Positions 34,042-43,657 of a stretch of 64,000 bases of DNA are shown here, piece by piece. This DNA comes from Acidobacteriota bacterium. Lineage in GTDB: Bacteria > Acidobacteriota > Terriglobia > Terriglobales > Acidobacteriaceae. The translations under genes and the position numbers were made by a program. Position 1 is the first letter of the stretch, and each line of letters starts with the position of its first letter. The stretch is from positions 186,001 to 250,000 of the forward strand of contig JACPYL010000010.1 of assembly GCA_016196065.1 (NCBI GenBank), written 5' to 3'. The notes beneath the pieces were generated by a model that saw only the letters and a list, made by a program, of their open reading frames with translations, searched no databases and was not told where the DNA came from.

Positions 34042-35010
34042 TCAGTGGAAGGCTGCGCCGAGGGTATCGACCAATAGCCGGATCGCGGTTTGGGCGGTGC
34101 GACCGCTGGTATCGCGGAGCGGATTCACTTCCATGATATCCATGCCGATCAATTTGCCTTTGGCGGGAATGCCGGTGAGCAAATCGTCGATTTCCGCGAA
34201 GCTGAGGCCGCCCGGCTCGAGCGTGCCGGTTCCGGGAGCGAGCGTCGGGTCCATGGAGTCCACGTCAAATGAGATATAGATATTTTCGCTGGGCGGAATC
34301 TGCGCAAGCACCCAGGCGACGCCGCGACGGTGGAGTTCTTCGGCGGTGATGATCTGCGTGTGAATCTTGCGCGCGTTGCCGACCGCTTCCTGATCGTTTG
34401 CCAGACCGCGCATGCCGATTTGTACAATTCTTTTGACGTTCGGTAATTGCGCGGCGCGCAACACCCACGAAGCGTGATCAAGGTTGCCGGGTGCACCGCT
34501 CCAGGTATCGAGATGCGCGTCGATGTGGATGAGCGTGATCGGTTCGTCATGGGCGCGGAGCGACGGAAACGTAATGCTGTGATCGCCTCCGATGAGGATG
34601 GGAAACGCTTTGTGGGCGAGAATCTTTTTCACCGCTGCCGTGACTTTGTCGTTGGTCTGGGCCGGGACGGTTGGCCAGATCTCAATGTCTCCGACGTCGG
34701 CCCAGCGCTTGCCTTTGAGCACCGTGCGGTCGCCATCGATGTAGTAAAAGCCCTCGGTCAGATCGTGGTTATATTCCTGCGAAGACTCGCGCATCTCGCG
34801 TGGTCCGTAGCGTTCGCCGGGCTGTCCCCATGTGCCCTCATCGAAGGGAACGCCGAGCACGGCAAAATCAGCATCGAGTTTGTCGAGATTGGTGACGTAG
34901 GGCGCGCCGAGAAAAGTGCGGACGCCGACGAAGGTAGGGACCGCTTGGGCGGCGAGCAGGGAAGTGATGAACAGCAGGACGAAAGCAATCAGAAAAGCTT
35001 GACGGGTCAT
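34042..35010 (-). CDS. Exported agmatinase/arginase family ureohydrolase
   Basis: 322 residues from ATG 35010, which starts a clear signal peptide ('FLIAFVLLFITSLLAAQA'). The mature part keeps all manganese-binding motifs of the ureohydrolase family: 'ILIGGDHSITFP', 'IHIDAHLDTWSG' and 'ISFDVDSMDPTLAPG'. The family hydrolyses agmatine, arginine, guanidinobutyrate or formiminoglutamate, normally in the cytoplasm; export is unusual. An upstream ATG at 35055 would hide the signal peptide. A -10-like TACGAT (35026-35021) predicts a leader of only about four bases. Confidence 0.88.
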   Translation of the reverse strand: MTRQAFLIAFVLLFITSLLAAQAVPTFVGVRTFLGAPYVTNLDKLDADFAVLGVPFDEGTWGQPGERYGPREMRESSQEYNHDLTEGFYYIDGDRTVLKGKRWADVGDIEIWPTVPAQTNDKVTAAVKKILAHKAFPILIGGDHSITFPSLRAHDEPITLIHIDAHLDTWSGAPGNLDHASWVLRAAQLPNVKRIVQIGMRGLANDQEAVGNARKIHTQIITAEELHRRGVAWVLAQIPPSENIYISFDVDSMDPTLAPGTGTLEPGGLSFAEIDDLLTGIPAKGKLIGMDIMEVNPLRDTSGRTAQTAIRLLVDTLGAAFH

Positions 35011-35071
35011 GGCGGGCAGAATCGTAGCACGGGTGGCAGGAAAGAGAGCCCGCAAAGATCAAATCAGATTT

Positions 35072-35156
35072 CTGTCATCCCGAGCGAAGCGAGATATCTG
35101 CTGTGTTCTGTGCCGCTGCAGGAACTGCAGATCCCTCGCTTCGCTCGGGATGACAG
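35072..35156. repeat. REP-like inverted repeat, perfect 22-base arms
   Basis: Arms at 35072-35093 and 35135-35156 are exact reverse complements around a 41-base loop that contains CTGCAGGAACTGCAG, itself a small palindrome. It carries the core TTCGCTCGGGATGACA shared with 4726, 47595 and 52409. It lies upstream of the exported ureohydrolase gene and downstream of the 98-residue protein gene. Confidence 0.9.
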
Positions 35157-35178
35157 TTTCTTTCGGCGAGAGGAGGGG

Positions 35179-35475
35179 CTACTCGACTTCTTCCTCTTCT
35201 TCCTCAATCTTGATCCGTAGCGATTTCAGGAATTTCAAATCCTGATCGCTGACCTTCAATTCGGGATTCGTGCTGAGGGTGGAAACGAGAGAAGTCTTGT
35301 CGGTGCCGGGCACGCCTTGTTTGCTCACTCCGATGGTGGCTTCGAGGACGAGAAAAATGTCGTAGCCGCCTTCTTTGATTCGCGCGACGACTTCGGCGAT
35401 TTGCTCGGAGTCGGCCAGGGATTCATTGATGGCTTCACCTAGTTCCTTCATCAGTTGCTTGAGTTGCGGGTCCAC
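35179..35475 (-). CDS. Small acidic-tailed protein of unknown function
   Basis: 98 residues from GTG 35475, which has GAGGGGG five bases upstream; an in-frame GTG at 35499 lacks such a site. The sequence is helical and soluble, 'QLKQLMKELGEAINESL' then 'VVARIKEGGYDIFLVLEATIG', and ends in a run of glutamates. I do not recognise a family. It diverges from the small membrane protein at 35576. Confidence 0.65.
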   Translation of the reverse strand: MDPQLKQLMKELGEAINESLADSEQIAEVVARIKEGGYDIFLVLEATIGVSKQGVPGTDKTSLVSTLSTNPELKVSDQDLKFLKSLRIKIEEEEEEVE

Positions 35476-35560
35476 GAATCCCCCTCGAGATAGGGCCACG
35501 GCAGGCGTCCCAGATCACAGGACGCTGTGATTTCCCCATCAGCATTGTACGCTGGCGCAC

Positions 35561-35569
35561 TGCTAAAAT
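35561..35569 (+). promoter_or_regulatory. Extended -10 for a leaderless membrane protein transcript
   Basis: TGCTAAAAT has the extended TGn motif and ends seven bases before the GTG at 35576. No Shine-Dalgarno site is present. Confidence 0.45.
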
Positions 35570-35575
35570 CGACTT

Positions 35576-35911
35576 GTGGCTAAAGTCTCCACCATGAGGA
35601 AGATCGGGATCGCGACGGACATCGTTTCGCGCCGCGTCGGGACTTCCCGGACCGTTGTCGCGCTGCGGAATGGGCTGCGTGCGACGACACGGTCCGTTGG
35701 CCGGGTCGTCCATCAACTCTGGCTGGAAGTGACCGGGTTCACGTTCTTTGTGCTGGCGGTGATCGGCGGGATTGCTGGATTTCGCGAGTATGTGAAGTAT
35801 CAGGCTGGACAGGCGGAGGGGTTGGGACGCGTGATTCTAGCCGTGTGTTTTACCGCCACTTTCGTATGGTTCGGTGTGAGTTCTTTCTGGCGCGTGCGCA
35901 AGAAAAACTGA
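35576..35911 (+). CDS. Small two-helix membrane protein
   Basis: 111 residues: a basic N-terminal half (many Arg, net positive) then two membrane helices at about 52-70 and 84-102 with a short loop, ending 'WRVRKKN'. No family is recognised. The GTG start has no ribosome site but coincides with the +1 predicted from an extended -10. It is separated from the mutase gene by 133 bases. Confidence 0.65.
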   Translation: MAKVSTMRKIGIATDIVSRRVGTSRTVVALRNGLRATTRSVGRVVHQLWLEVTGFTFFVLAVIGGIAGFREYVKYQAGQAEGLGRVILAVCFTATFVWFGVSSFWRVRKKN

Positions 35912-35979
35912 GTTACAAAAGGCAACTGCGTTTCTTTGGCGATGCTGACAAAAAGCTTGCACCACGGGGCACCGGGGAC

Positions 35980-36024
35980 CACAGGGGACTCCGACTTCTC
36001 CCGCTTTTGTATGTGTCCCCTGTG
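35980..36024 (+). repeat. Inverted repeat in the mutase gene leader
   Basis: CACAGGGGAC (35980-35989) and GTCCCCTGTG (36015-36024) are exact complements, 20 bases before the mutase ATG. A hairpin here could affect translation. It has none of the conserved boxes of a cobalamin riboswitch. Confidence 0.6.
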
Positions 36025-36044
36025 AGTAAGGTTCTTCATATTTT

Positions 36045-37670
36045 ATGAGTGATAAAGTCGAAACTCCTGCCAAGCCGAAGCCCAAAAATACTGAGCAATA
36101 CACCTCGTCGAATATTCCGGTCCAGCCGCTCTACTTGCCTGCAGATCTTGCGGAGTGGAACTACGAGCGCGAAGTCGGCTACCCGGGAGAATTTCCATAC
36201 ACGCGTGGTGTGCAGGCGACCATGTATCGCGGGCGGCTCTGGACCATGCGCCAGTATGCAGGCATGGGCGATGCGGAAGAATCGAACAAGCGTTACAAGT
36301 ATCTGCTCGCAAACGGTACGACGGGACTGTCGGTGGCGTTTGATCTGCCCACGCAAATTGGACTCGACTCCGACAACTCGCTGGCGATGGGTGAGGTCGG
36401 CAAGGTGGGCGTGGCGATTGATTCCGTCGAAGACATGCAACGGCTGTTCGATGGCATCGATCTGACCAAGATCTCTACATCGATGACTATCAATGCGACG
36501 GCATCGATCCTGCTCGCGCTCTATGTGGCGGTCGCGAAGCGGCAAGGGATGGACATCAAAAAGCTGTCAGGCACGGTACAGAACGACGTGCTGAAAGAAT
36601 ACATTGCGCGCGGCACTTATATTTATCCCCCGCAGCAGGCGATGCGGGTCATCACCGACATCTTTGCATGGACGAATGAGAACGTTCCGGACTGGAACAC
36701 GATTTCCATCTCTGGATATCACATGCGGGAAGCGGGATCGACGGCCGTGCAGGAAGTTGCGTTTACGCTGGCCAACGGAATCGCCTATGTAGACGCCGCT
36801 ATTCGTGCTGGTCTTGACGTGGACAAGTTCGCGCCGCGGCTTTCGTTCTTCTTCAACGCGCACAGCAATTTCCTGGAGGAGGTCGCGAAATTCCGCGCTG
36901 CGCGGCGGATGTGGGCGAAGATCATGCGCGACCGGTTCCAGGCAAAGAATCCGAAGTCGTGGATGCTGCGCTTTCACACCCAGACGGCCGGGTCCACTCT
37001 GACCGCGCAGCAGCCGGAAAACAACATCGTGCGGACGGCGATTCAGGCCATGGCGGCCGTGATGGGCGGGACACAGTCACTGCACACGAATTCGTTTGAT
37101 GAAGCACTGGCGTTGCCGACGGAGCAATCGGCGCGCATTGCTCTGCGCACGCAGCAGATCATCGCTTATGAATCCGGAGCGCCGCAGACCATTGATCCGC
37201 TGGCGGGTTCCTACTACATCGAGTCTTTGACCACGGAAATCGAGAAACGCGCGGTCGAGTACCTCAGCAAGATCGAAACCATGGGCGGCATGCTCAAGGC
37301 GATCGAACGCGGATTCGTCCAACAGGAAATTCAAAACGCCGCCTACAAATATCAGCAGGCGGTGGACAAGCATGAAGCGATCGTCGTCGGCGTGAACCAA
37401 TTTCATATCGACGGAGAAAAGGCCGTTCCGACCCAGCATATCGACGAAGATCTGGAACGCAAGCAGGTGGAGCGTTTGCGGGCGGTGCGGGCGAAACGTG
37501 ATCCGGGGCCGTGGAAAGCGGCGCTGCAGGGAGTTGAAGATGCGGCGAAGTCGACCGAAAATCTCATGCCGAAAATTCTTGCGGCGGTGGAAGCGTATGC
37601 CACCGTGGGTGAGATCTCCGACGCAATGCGGCACATCTACGGGGAGTACAAAGAAGCGGTTGTGATCTAA
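36045..37670 (+). CDS. mcmA: Methylmalonyl-CoA mutase, catalytic subunit (no B12-binding domain)
   Basis: 541 residues forming the substrate-binding TIM barrel. '[14 protein letters not shown]', '[14 protein letters not shown]' and '[18 protein letters not shown]' are characteristic. The C-terminal cobalamin domain (DxHxxG) is absent, as in split two-subunit mutases, so a separate B12-binding subunit must be encoded elsewhere; it is not in this window. With adenosylcobalamin it interconverts methylmalonyl-CoA and succinyl-CoA. The chaperone MeaB (51374) and the epimerase (52546) are 14-16 kb away on the same strand. Confidence 0.93.
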   Translation: MSDKVETPAKPKPKNTEQYTSSNIPVQPLYLPADLAEWNYEREVGYPGEFPYTRGVQATMYRGRLWTMRQYAGMGDAEESNKRYKYLLANGTTGLSVAFDLPTQIGLDSDNSLAMGEVGKVGVAIDSVEDMQRLFDGIDLTKISTSMTINATASILLALYVAVAKRQGMDIKKLSGTVQNDVLKEYIARGTYIYPPQQAMRVITDIFAWTNENVPDWNTISISGYHMREAGSTAVQEVAFTLANGIAYVDAAIRAGLDVDKFAPRLSFFFNAHSNFLEEVAKFRAARRMWAKIMRDRFQAKNPKSWMLRFHTQTAGSTLTAQQPENNIVRTAIQAMAAVMGGTQSLHTNSFDEALALPTEQSARIALRTQQIIAYESGAPQTIDPLAGSYYIESLTTEIEKRAVEYLSKIETMGGMLKAIERGFVQQEIQNAAYKYQQAVDKHEAIVVGVNQFHIDGEKAVPTQHIDEDLERKQVERLRAVRAKRDPGPWKAALQGVEDAAKSTENLMPKILAAVEAYATVGEISDAMRHIYGEYKEAVVI

Positions 37671-37690
37671 CCAGCACCGCAAACCCAATC

Positions 37691-37841
37691 GTAGCGCCGG
37701 CAACTTGCCGGCTGTCCCGAGGGCGCCCCGCCCTCGGTTGTTCAAAGCTAGAAGAATATTGCCGCGATCGTTGAAACCTATTCGCTTTCGATGGGCGGCG
37801 GCAATTCGCCGCCACGACAGCCGGCAAGTTGCCGGCGCTAC
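37691..37841. repeat. Inverted repeat between mutase and gcvPB, perfect 26-base arms
   Basis: Arms at 37691-37716 and 37816-37841 are exact reverse complements, each also internally palindromic (GCCGGCAACTTGCCGGC type). Two smaller GC hairpins lie inside. The right arm overlaps the gcvPB stop codon. It likely serves as a two-way terminator for the convergent genes. Confidence 0.88.
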
Positions 37842-39355
37842 GGTCGAGATTTTGGAATGGCGCTGGTATCTTCCGGCGTCCAGCGCAGTATCGGTTTGCG
37901 CGCCGCGAGCGTTTCATCCAGGCGCGAGATCCGCGTGTTGTAGGGCGCGTCCAACACGAACTGTGGATCTTCCTCTACTTCTTCCGCCATCGACTTCATC
38001 GCTTCGATGAACAGGTCGAGCTCTTCTTTCGGTTCGCTCTCAGTCGGTTCGATCATCAACGCGCCGGGGACAATCAGCGGGAACGCGGTCGTGTAGGGAT
38101 GGAATCCGTAGTCGATCAGGCGTTTGGCGAGGTCCATCGTCTTCACGCCTTTTTTCGACTGAATCTTGTCGCTGAACACGACTTCGTGCATCGAGGGCGT
38201 TTCGTAGGGCAGATCGTAGACGCCTTCGAGTCCCTTGCGGATGTAGTTGGCGTTGAGCACCGCGTCTTCGGTGGTCTGGCGCAGCCCGTCGGGGCCGTTC
38301 GCAAAAATGTAAGCGAGCGCGCGGATGAACATGCCGAAGTTCCCGTAGAAGGCGCGGACACGTCCAACGGATTGCGGACGGTTGTAATCAAACGCCATCG
38401 TCCCGTCGGCCTTGGTGACAACCACTGGCGTGGGCAGGAATGGCTCGAGATTCTTCTTGATGGCTACCGGCCCCGACCCCGGGCCTCCGCCCCCGTGCGG
38501 CGTCGAAAAAGTTTTGTGCAGGTTGAGGTGCATGACGTCGACGCCGAAATCTCCCGGCCGCGCCTTGCCGACGAGCGCGTTCATGTTCGCGCCGTCCATG
38601 TAGAGAAGACCGCCTTTGGCGTGCATGAGGTCGGCGATCTTGTGGATCTCCTGCTCGAAGACACCCAGGGTGTTTGGGTTCGTCACCATCAACGCGGCGA
38701 CATCTTCGTTCATCTGCGCGGCCAGCGCGGCGACATCGACCATGCCGCGGTCGTTCGACTTCAGATTCTCCACCGCGTATCCGACCATCGCTGCAGTGGC
38801 GGGGTTGGTGCCGTGCGCCGAATCGGGGATAAGAATCTTCTTGCGGGCATTGCCTTTTGATTCGTGATACGCGCGGACCATCAAGAGGCCCGTGAGTTCG
38901 CCGTGCGCGCCGGCGGCAGGTTGCAGGGTGATCGCATCCATGCCGGTGATTTCGATCAGGCAATCGCTCAGCGTTTTCATGATGCGCATCGCGCCTTGCG
39001 AAATCTTGGCGGGCTGATAAGGATGCCCGTTGGCGAGTCCTTCAATGCGGGACACGGCTTCATTCACGCGCGGGTTGTACTTCATCGTGCAGGAACCGAG
39101 CGGATACATGCCGAGATCGATCGCGTAATTCCACGTCGAAAGGCGCGTGAAGTGACGAATGATTTCGATCTCGCTCACTTCCGGCATGTTGCCGAGGTCT
39201 TTGCGCTCGGATTTCCCAAGAAGCTTTGCGGTATCTACTTCCGGGACGTCGAGCGGCGGCAGTTTCCACGCTGCTTTTCCAGGAGAGGATTTCTCGAAGA
39301 TCAAGCCTTCGTTCTGATTGATGTGACGCGTCGCTTTGCGGGTCATGTGCTTCAC
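37838..39355 (-). CDS. gcvPB: Glycine dehydrogenase (decarboxylating) subunit 2
   Basis: 505 residues of the C-terminal half of split P-protein, with the pyridoxal-phosphate lysine in '[20 protein letters not shown]'. Together with GcvPA it decarboxylates glycine and passes the aminomethyl group to lipoyl-GcvH. It overlaps the gcvPA stop by four bases (ATGA) and ends the gcv operon. Split GcvP is common outside the proteobacteria. Confidence 0.96.
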   Translation of the reverse strand: MKHMTRKATRHINQNEGLIFEKSSPGKAAWKLPPLDVPEVDTAKLLGKSERKDLGNMPEVSEIEIIRHFTRLSTWNYAIDLGMYPLGSCTMKYNPRVNEAVSRIEGLANGHPYQPAKISQGAMRIMKTLSDCLIEITGMDAITLQPAAGAHGELTGLLMVRAYHESKGNARKKILIPDSAHGTNPATAAMVGYAVENLKSNDRGMVDVAALAAQMNEDVAALMVTNPNTLGVFEQEIHKIADLMHAKGGLLYMDGANMNALVGKARPGDFGVDVMHLNLHKTFSTPHGGGGPGSGPVAIKKNLEPFLPTPVVVTKADGTMAFDYNRPQSVGRVRAFYGNFGMFIRALAYIFANGPDGLRQTTEDAVLNANYIRKGLEGVYDLPYETPSMHEVVFSDKIQSKKGVKTMDLAKRLIDYGFHPYTTAFPLIVPGALMIEPTESEPKEELDLFIEAMKSMAEEVEEDPQFVLDAPYNTRISRLDETLAARKPILRWTPEDTSAIPKSRP

Positions 39356-40725
39356 TGCGCCACCTCCTCAGTTTCCTTCATGCTGCGGACCGAGCGCTCG
39401 CTCTCCGCCACCAGCCCGACGGCCGTGTCGATCATCGAGCGCGTCGTCAACTCGGTACAGCACCACAACGCGGCGTTGCCGAGTTCCGGGTAGAACTTCT
39501 TCAGCGGCAGGCCGCCGACAATCTTGTGCCCGAGCAGGCGGGAGTTGATGGCCGCCGGATCTTCGCTGGTTTCGACAACGAATTCGTTGAAGCGCGGCGA
39601 ACCTGCGAACAATACTTTGGCATTCTTGCCGAACTGGCCGGCTGCGTAGGCGGTCTTGGCCAGATTCTGCTTGGCGAGTTCGCGCAGGCCAACTTTGCCA
39701 TAGACAGTCATGAAGATGTTGACCATGAGCGCGACCAGCGCCTGGTTGGTACAGATGTTCGAGGTCGCTTTCTCGCGGCGGATGTGTTGCTCACGAGTGG
39801 CCAGCGTGAGGACGAATCCGCGCTTGCCTTTCTTGTCTAACGTCTGACCAGCGAGGCGGCCGGGCATCTGGCGGACGAATTTGTCTTTCGTCGCCAACAC
39901 GCCGCAATAGGGACCGCCAAAGCCGAGCGGCACTCCAAAGGACTGCGCTTCCATGGCGACGATGTCGGCAACGCGCGGCGGTTCCACGATGCCAAGCGAA
40001 ACGGCCTCAGCGATCGAGACGATCAGTAGCGCGCCTTTCTTGTGGGCGATGTCGGCGATCGTTTCAACGTCTTCAATCGATCCGAAGAAATTCGGCGACT
40101 GGATCAGAACGCAAGCGGTATCGTCGGTGACCGAACTTTCCAGTTCCTTCAAGTCGACGCGCGCAGTGTCGGTGAACCCGACGGTGCGCAGCGGAATTCC
40201 CTGGTGGGTGGCGTAGGTCTGCAACACTTCGCGATACTCGGGATGCAGGCTGCGCGCGATCACGGCAGAACTCTTTCCCGTGATGCGGACGGCCATCATG
40301 ACGGCCTCGGCGGCTCCGGTCGATCCGTCATACATGGAGGCGTTGGCCAGGTCCATGCCCGTGAGTTCCGAGATCATAGTCTGGAATTCGAAGATCGCCT
40401 GCAAGGTGCCTTGGGCGAACTCGGCTTGATAAGGCGTGTAGGCGGTCAGGAATTCTCCGCGCTGCACGAGTGCGTCAATTACCACCGGCCGGTAGTGGAA
40501 GTAGGCTCCCGCGCCCAGGAAACTGGTGTAGTCGTCCCCATTTTCTTTGGAGCGGAGTTTGAACCAGTCGACGATTTCCGACTCGGCCATTTGACGCGGG
40601 ATTTTCAGATCGCCAGCCAATCGGTATTCGGCCGGAATCGGTGAAAACAGATCATCAATCGAGCGCGACCCGATCGCCTTCAGCATGGCTTCGCGGTCCG
40701 CAGGAGATTTAGGCAGATATCTCAT
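39352..40725 (-). CDS. gcvPA: Glycine dehydrogenase (decarboxylating) subunit 1
   Basis: 457 residues of the N-terminal half of split P-protein ('[18 protein letters not shown]', '[14 protein letters not shown]', '[15 protein letters not shown]'). It forms the dimeric P-protein with GcvPB. The 150-base gap from gcvH holds a TATATT on the minus strand just before the ATG, so a separate internal start of transcription is possible. Confidence 0.96.
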   Translation of the reverse strand: MRYLPKSPADREAMLKAIGSRSIDDLFSPIPAEYRLAGDLKIPRQMAESEIVDWFKLRSKENGDDYTSFLGAGAYFHYRPVVIDALVQRGEFLTAYTPYQAEFAQGTLQAIFEFQTMISELTGMDLANASMYDGSTGAAEAVMMAVRITGKSSAVIARSLHPEYREVLQTYATHQGIPLRTVGFTDTARVDLKELESSVTDDTACVLIQSPNFFGSIEDVETIADIAHKKGALLIVSIAEAVSLGIVEPPRVADIVAMEAQSFGVPLGFGGPYCGVLATKDKFVRQMPGRLAGQTLDKKGKRGFVLTLATREQHIRREKATSNICTNQALVALMVNIFMTVYGKVGLRELAKQNLAKTAYAAGQFGKNAKVLFAGSPRFNEFVVETSEDPAAINSRLLGHKIVGGLPLKKFYPELGNAALWCCTELTTRSMIDTAVGLVAESERSVRSMKETEEVAQ

Positions 40726-40876
40726 AGGATTCCAATATAGATGTGACTACCAGTCGATTCGATTGTGGCACGACACGGCAAGTTTGGGGAGGAGAACTGG
40801 GCACTGGGCAATGTTCGCGTGACTCGTATGCAAAACTCGGCAGTCGAACGGAACAGGAAGAAAAACGCTTCCCGCT

Positions 40877-41257
40877 TCAGTGTCCCGCTTCTTCGCCGGC
40901 AAACTTTTCATAATCCGATGCAGACAGCAGCGGATTCAATTCGTTCGGATCTTTCAACTTGATCTTGACCATCCAGGAGCCGTGCGCATCTTTGTTGACC
41001 TGTTCGGGCGCGGTAGCAAGTGCGCCATTCACCTCGGTCACAGTTCCCGAGGCTGGTGCGTACAGATCCGATACAGCCTTGACCGACTCGACGGTGCCGA
41101 ATGTTTTTCCGGCCGTAATCTCAGTGCCCACTTTAGGCATATCGACGAAGACGATGTCGCCGAGGGATTCCTGCGCGTAGTGCGTGATCCCGATCGTGCC
41201 GTCGGCGGTGATCCATTCGTGTTCTTTGGTGTACTTGCGGTCGGTTGGATACGTCAT
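40877..41257 (-). CDS. gcvH: Glycine cleavage system H protein
   Basis: 126 residues with the lipoylation lysine in 'TFGTVESVKAVSDLYAP'. It shuttles the aminomethyl group between P and T proteins. Third-from-last position in the gcv operon. The 52 bases to gcvT contain CGTCGTTCG-rich simple repeats. Length and motif are fully typical. Confidence 0.97.
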   Translation of the reverse strand: MTYPTDRKYTKEHEWITADGTIGITHYAQESLGDIVFVDMPKVGTEITAGKTFGTVESVKAVSDLYAPASGTVTEVNGALATAPEQVNKDAHGSWMVKIKLKDPNELNPLLSASDYEKFAGEEAGH

Positions 41258-41309
41258 TCGTCGTTCGCTCCTCGTCGTTCGTCCTTCGCTGTTTGTCGTG
41301 CGCTGTCGC

Positions 41310-42461
41310 TTAACTTTTTTTCGGGCGCTTATAAAACGGAATCGGGATGACCTGCGCCTTGACTCCCTGTCCCCGGATCTCGATCTTCACGGTGCTGCCA
41401 ATGGCGGCATGCTCCGTGGGGACATAGGCCAACGCAATATTCTTTTTCAGGAATGGCGCCGGAGATCCGCTGGTGACGTAACCAATTTCACTGCCGCTGT
41501 CGTCCAAGACTTTGTAGCCATCGCGCGCGATCCCGCGGTCTACCATTTCGACGCCGACCAGCGTCTTCTTCAGGCCCGCCGCGCGCGCTTTTTCTAACGC
41601 TGGGCGGCCGATGAAATCCGGCTTCTCCATTTTGCAGAAACGGTCGAGGCCGGCTTCCCAAACGTTAATCGTGTCTGAAATTTCGTGGCCGTACAGGGAC
41701 AGGCTGCCTTCGAGGCGAAGCGTGTTGCGTGCTCCCAGGCCGCAGGGAACTACGCCGAACTCCTTGCCAGCTTCCAAAATCTCATTCCACACCCGGGCAC
41801 TGGTCGCTTCATCGGCGGGAATGTAAATCTCAAAACCATCTTCCGCGGAATAGCCTGTGCGGCCGATCAGGATGTCGCGCAGTCCGCAGACCGTTCCACG
41901 CGTGACCCAGTAAAACTTCACGGCGCTGAGGTTCGCGTCCGTGAGCTTTTGGAGCAGGTTGACGCCTTTCGGACCTTGAATCGCGATTTGCGTGAAATCG
42001 TCGGAGAGATGTTCAACCCGGCAGTTGAATTGGCGGGTGTTGTCACGCACCCAGCTGAAATCTTTTTCGCGCGTGCCGGCGTTGATCACGAGCAAATAAT
42101 CGTCCTGGCCGAGGCGGTGAACAATCACGTCATCGACGAATGTTCCCTCGGGATAAAGGAGGGCGGAATACTGCGCCTGGCCGACAGCCAGTCGTGCAGC
42201 ATCGTTCATCGAGATGTGCTGGACGGCGTCGAGTGCGCCCGGACCGCTGAGCCGGATGTCACCCATGTGGCTGACATCAAAGATGCCGACACCAGTGCGG
42301 ACTGCCATGTGTTCGGAGACAATTCCGCAGCCAATGGACGCAGGATATTCGACCGGCATATCCCAGCCGTTGAATTCGACCATTTTGGCGCCCAGCGCAC
42401 GATGCACGGCGTTCAGCGCTGTCTTGCGGACTAGGGGCGGAGTGGCCTCAACAACAGACAA
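41310..42461 (-). CDS. gcvT: Glycine cleavage system aminomethyltransferase (T protein)
   Basis: 383 residues: 'MVEFNGWDMPVEYP', 'FDVSHMGDIRLSGP' and 'GYTSGSPAPFLKKNIALAYV'-type C-terminal features of GcvT. It moves the methylene group to tetrahydrofolate and releases ammonia. First gene of the gcvT-H-PA-PB operon. The start is a TTG with AGAGG seven bases upstream. A GATAAT at 42521-42516 could be the -10. No glycine riboswitch fold was recognised in the leader. Confidence 0.95.
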   Translation of the reverse strand: MSVVEATPPLVRKTALNAVHRALGAKMVEFNGWDMPVEYPASIGCGIVSEHMAVRTGVGIFDVSHMGDIRLSGPGALDAVQHISMNDAARLAVGQAQYSALLYPEGTFVDDVIVHRLGQDDYLLVINAGTREKDFSWVRDNTRQFNCRVEHLSDDFTQIAIQGPKGVNLLQKLTDANLSAVKFYWVTRGTVCGLRDILIGRTGYSAEDGFEIYIPADEATSARVWNEILEAGKEFGVVPCGLGARNTLRLEGSLSLYGHEISDTINVWEAGLDRFCKMEKPDFIGRPALEKARAAGLKKTLVGVEMVDRGIARDGYKVLDDSGSEIGYVTSGSPAPFLKKNIALAYVPTEHAAIGSTVKIEIRGQGVKAQVIPIPFYKRPKKS

Positions 42462-42642
42462 ATATTGACCTCTGTCGGACAGTGGCTGGGCTGTCAGAAG
42501 TGTGGAACTAACTAAATTATCACCCCTCCGGGAAGGGCGGCAAACCGGACGACATTTGCGGCGTGGCCAACTCGGGAAATCGTTCAGGCGCTGAATGTTC
42601 GTCTGTTACCTCCGTGACGTTTTTTCGTGTGCTGGACGGTAC

Positions 42643-42648
42643 TAGACT
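42643..42648 (+). promoter_or_regulatory. -10 element for a leaderless Cys-rich protein transcript
   Basis: TAGACT ends seven bases before ATG 42655, so the predicted +1 is the A of the start codon. No ribosome site precedes it. Confidence 0.4.
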
Positions 42649-42654
42649 CGACGT

Positions 42655-42837
42655 ATGTCCAGCAATTCCGCCAGCAAGATTGTTTGTGCTCAGTGCGAGC
42701 AAAGTGAAGCGCGCTGCTCCTGCGAAAAATTCTGTGTCTTGTGCCAATCGCAGCTCGATATTCGACTCTGCACGGATGGCTTGATGTATTGCGAGCCCTG
42801 TCGCTCGGCTTGCGACTACAAGCCCGTCGAAAATTAA
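42655..42837 (+). CDS. Cysteine-rich mini-protein, probable zinc ribbon
   Basis: 60 residues containing nine cysteines in CxxC-like pairs ('CAQCEQ', 'CSCEKFCVLC', 'CEPCRSAC'). The spacing suggests one or two zinc-binding knuckles. No family is recognised. It diverges from gcvT. Coding evidence is the regular Cys spacing and the promoter-to-start distance; a frame on the opposite strand (42520-42867) is rejected because it would abolish this pattern. Confidence 0.6.
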   Translation: MSSNSASKIVCAQCEQSEARCSCEKFCVLCQSQLDIRLCTDGLMYCEPCRSACDYKPVEN

Positions 42838-43081
42838 GCTAGAAGCGTCTACGCCGTCACTGCTCATGTTTTCTTCTGCAAAACTGCATTTCTTTGCAAC
42901 CCATTAGGGCTGCCTTACCCAAAATGCGCAATCGTTTGCATGCCCGATAATTTCCTCAAGTAATTGTTCATTATCCGCTTGACCGGCAGTAATGAAGTCG
43001 CTAACCTCCTGTCACTCCCCTGTTACCGGAGTCGCTTGCTACCGGTGACAACTTTGTGGTCAAGAAAACAGGAAAATTCAA

Positions 43082-43657
43082 ATGAAGATATCGCGCCTCT
43101 GCCTGCTGCTCGTCCTCGCTCTGTTCTGTACGGGTCTGGCCTTCGCGGACGCCATCCAAGATCCTAAGATCATCATCCACGGCGTTTCGGGTGGTGGTGC
43201 ACCGGGTTTCGGACACTGCCCACCCTCTGGTTGCACCAACGTGGGGATGAATTTTGACGTGACAGTTCCCAAGCACGGGTCCGGCACTCTGTTTTTCACG
43301 AACGCTTCAGGCAAGAACTGGACTTCGTTGCGGCTGATTGAAACGGGCGTTCCTGCGGAAGCAGTAACCTGTTCGCAGAGCCTGTTCCTGAGCTGCACGG
43401 TCCGGACGCTGGAAAACGGCTCGGTCGAAATTCTGCTCTCCGGAGTAAAGGGTCACAATGCGAAGAACGGAATTGTGAACGGGCAGAGTTTCTCCATCGG
43501 CTTCGCGTGCGTGAACGGAAATTGCTGGCCGGGTGGAATGACTTTGCACGGTCAGGCTGGATCGGCTCCCGAACCAGGCACGATCGCTTTGATGTTGACT
43601 GGATTTGGAGCGATTGTGTCGCGTCGCAAGAGCTGGAAGAACTTTCTTAAGGCTTAG
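43082..43657 (+). CDS. PEP-CTERM sorting domain protein
   Basis: 191 residues: signal peptide ending about 'GLAFA', a beta-rich domain with four spaced cysteines, and a C-terminal sorting signal 'PEPGTIALMLTGFGAIVSRR' (Pro-Glu-Pro, hydrophobic stretch, basic end). Such proteins are processed by an exosortase and sent to the cell surface, often with exopolysaccharide. AGGAAA lies seven bases before the ATG. No exosortase gene is in this window. The gene overlaps the end of the convergent kinase gene by 11 bases. Confidence 0.85.
   Translation: MKISRLCLLLVLALFCTGLAFADAIQDPKIIIHGVSGGGAPGFGHCPPSGCTNVGMNFDVTVPKHGSGTLFFTNASGKNWTSLRLIETGVPAEAVTCSQSLFLSCTVRTLENGSVEILLSGVKGHNAKNGIVNGQSFSIGFACVNGNCWPGGMTLHGQAGSAPEPGTIALMLTGFGAIVSRRKSWKNFLKA

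Noticed and set aside
33791-34279. 162-codon open frame on the plus strand
   Set aside because: It crosses intergenic repeats and then runs antisense to the agmatinase-family gene; composition is that of a shadow frame.
35912-36044. Cobalamin riboswitch in the mutase leader
   Set aside because: Only a ten-base inverted repeat is present; the B12 box is absent.
38388-38963. 191-codon open frame inside gcvPB
   Set aside because: Same-strand shadow in another frame of a well-supported gene, Arg-rich and without motifs.
42462-42654. Glycine riboswitch in the gcvT leader
   Set aside because: Expected by gene function, but none of the conserved glycine aptamer boxes could be seen.
42520-42867. 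115-codon minus-strand frame over the Cys-rich gene
   Set aside because: No motif or ribosome site; the plus-strand frame has regular cysteine spacing and a fitting promoter.
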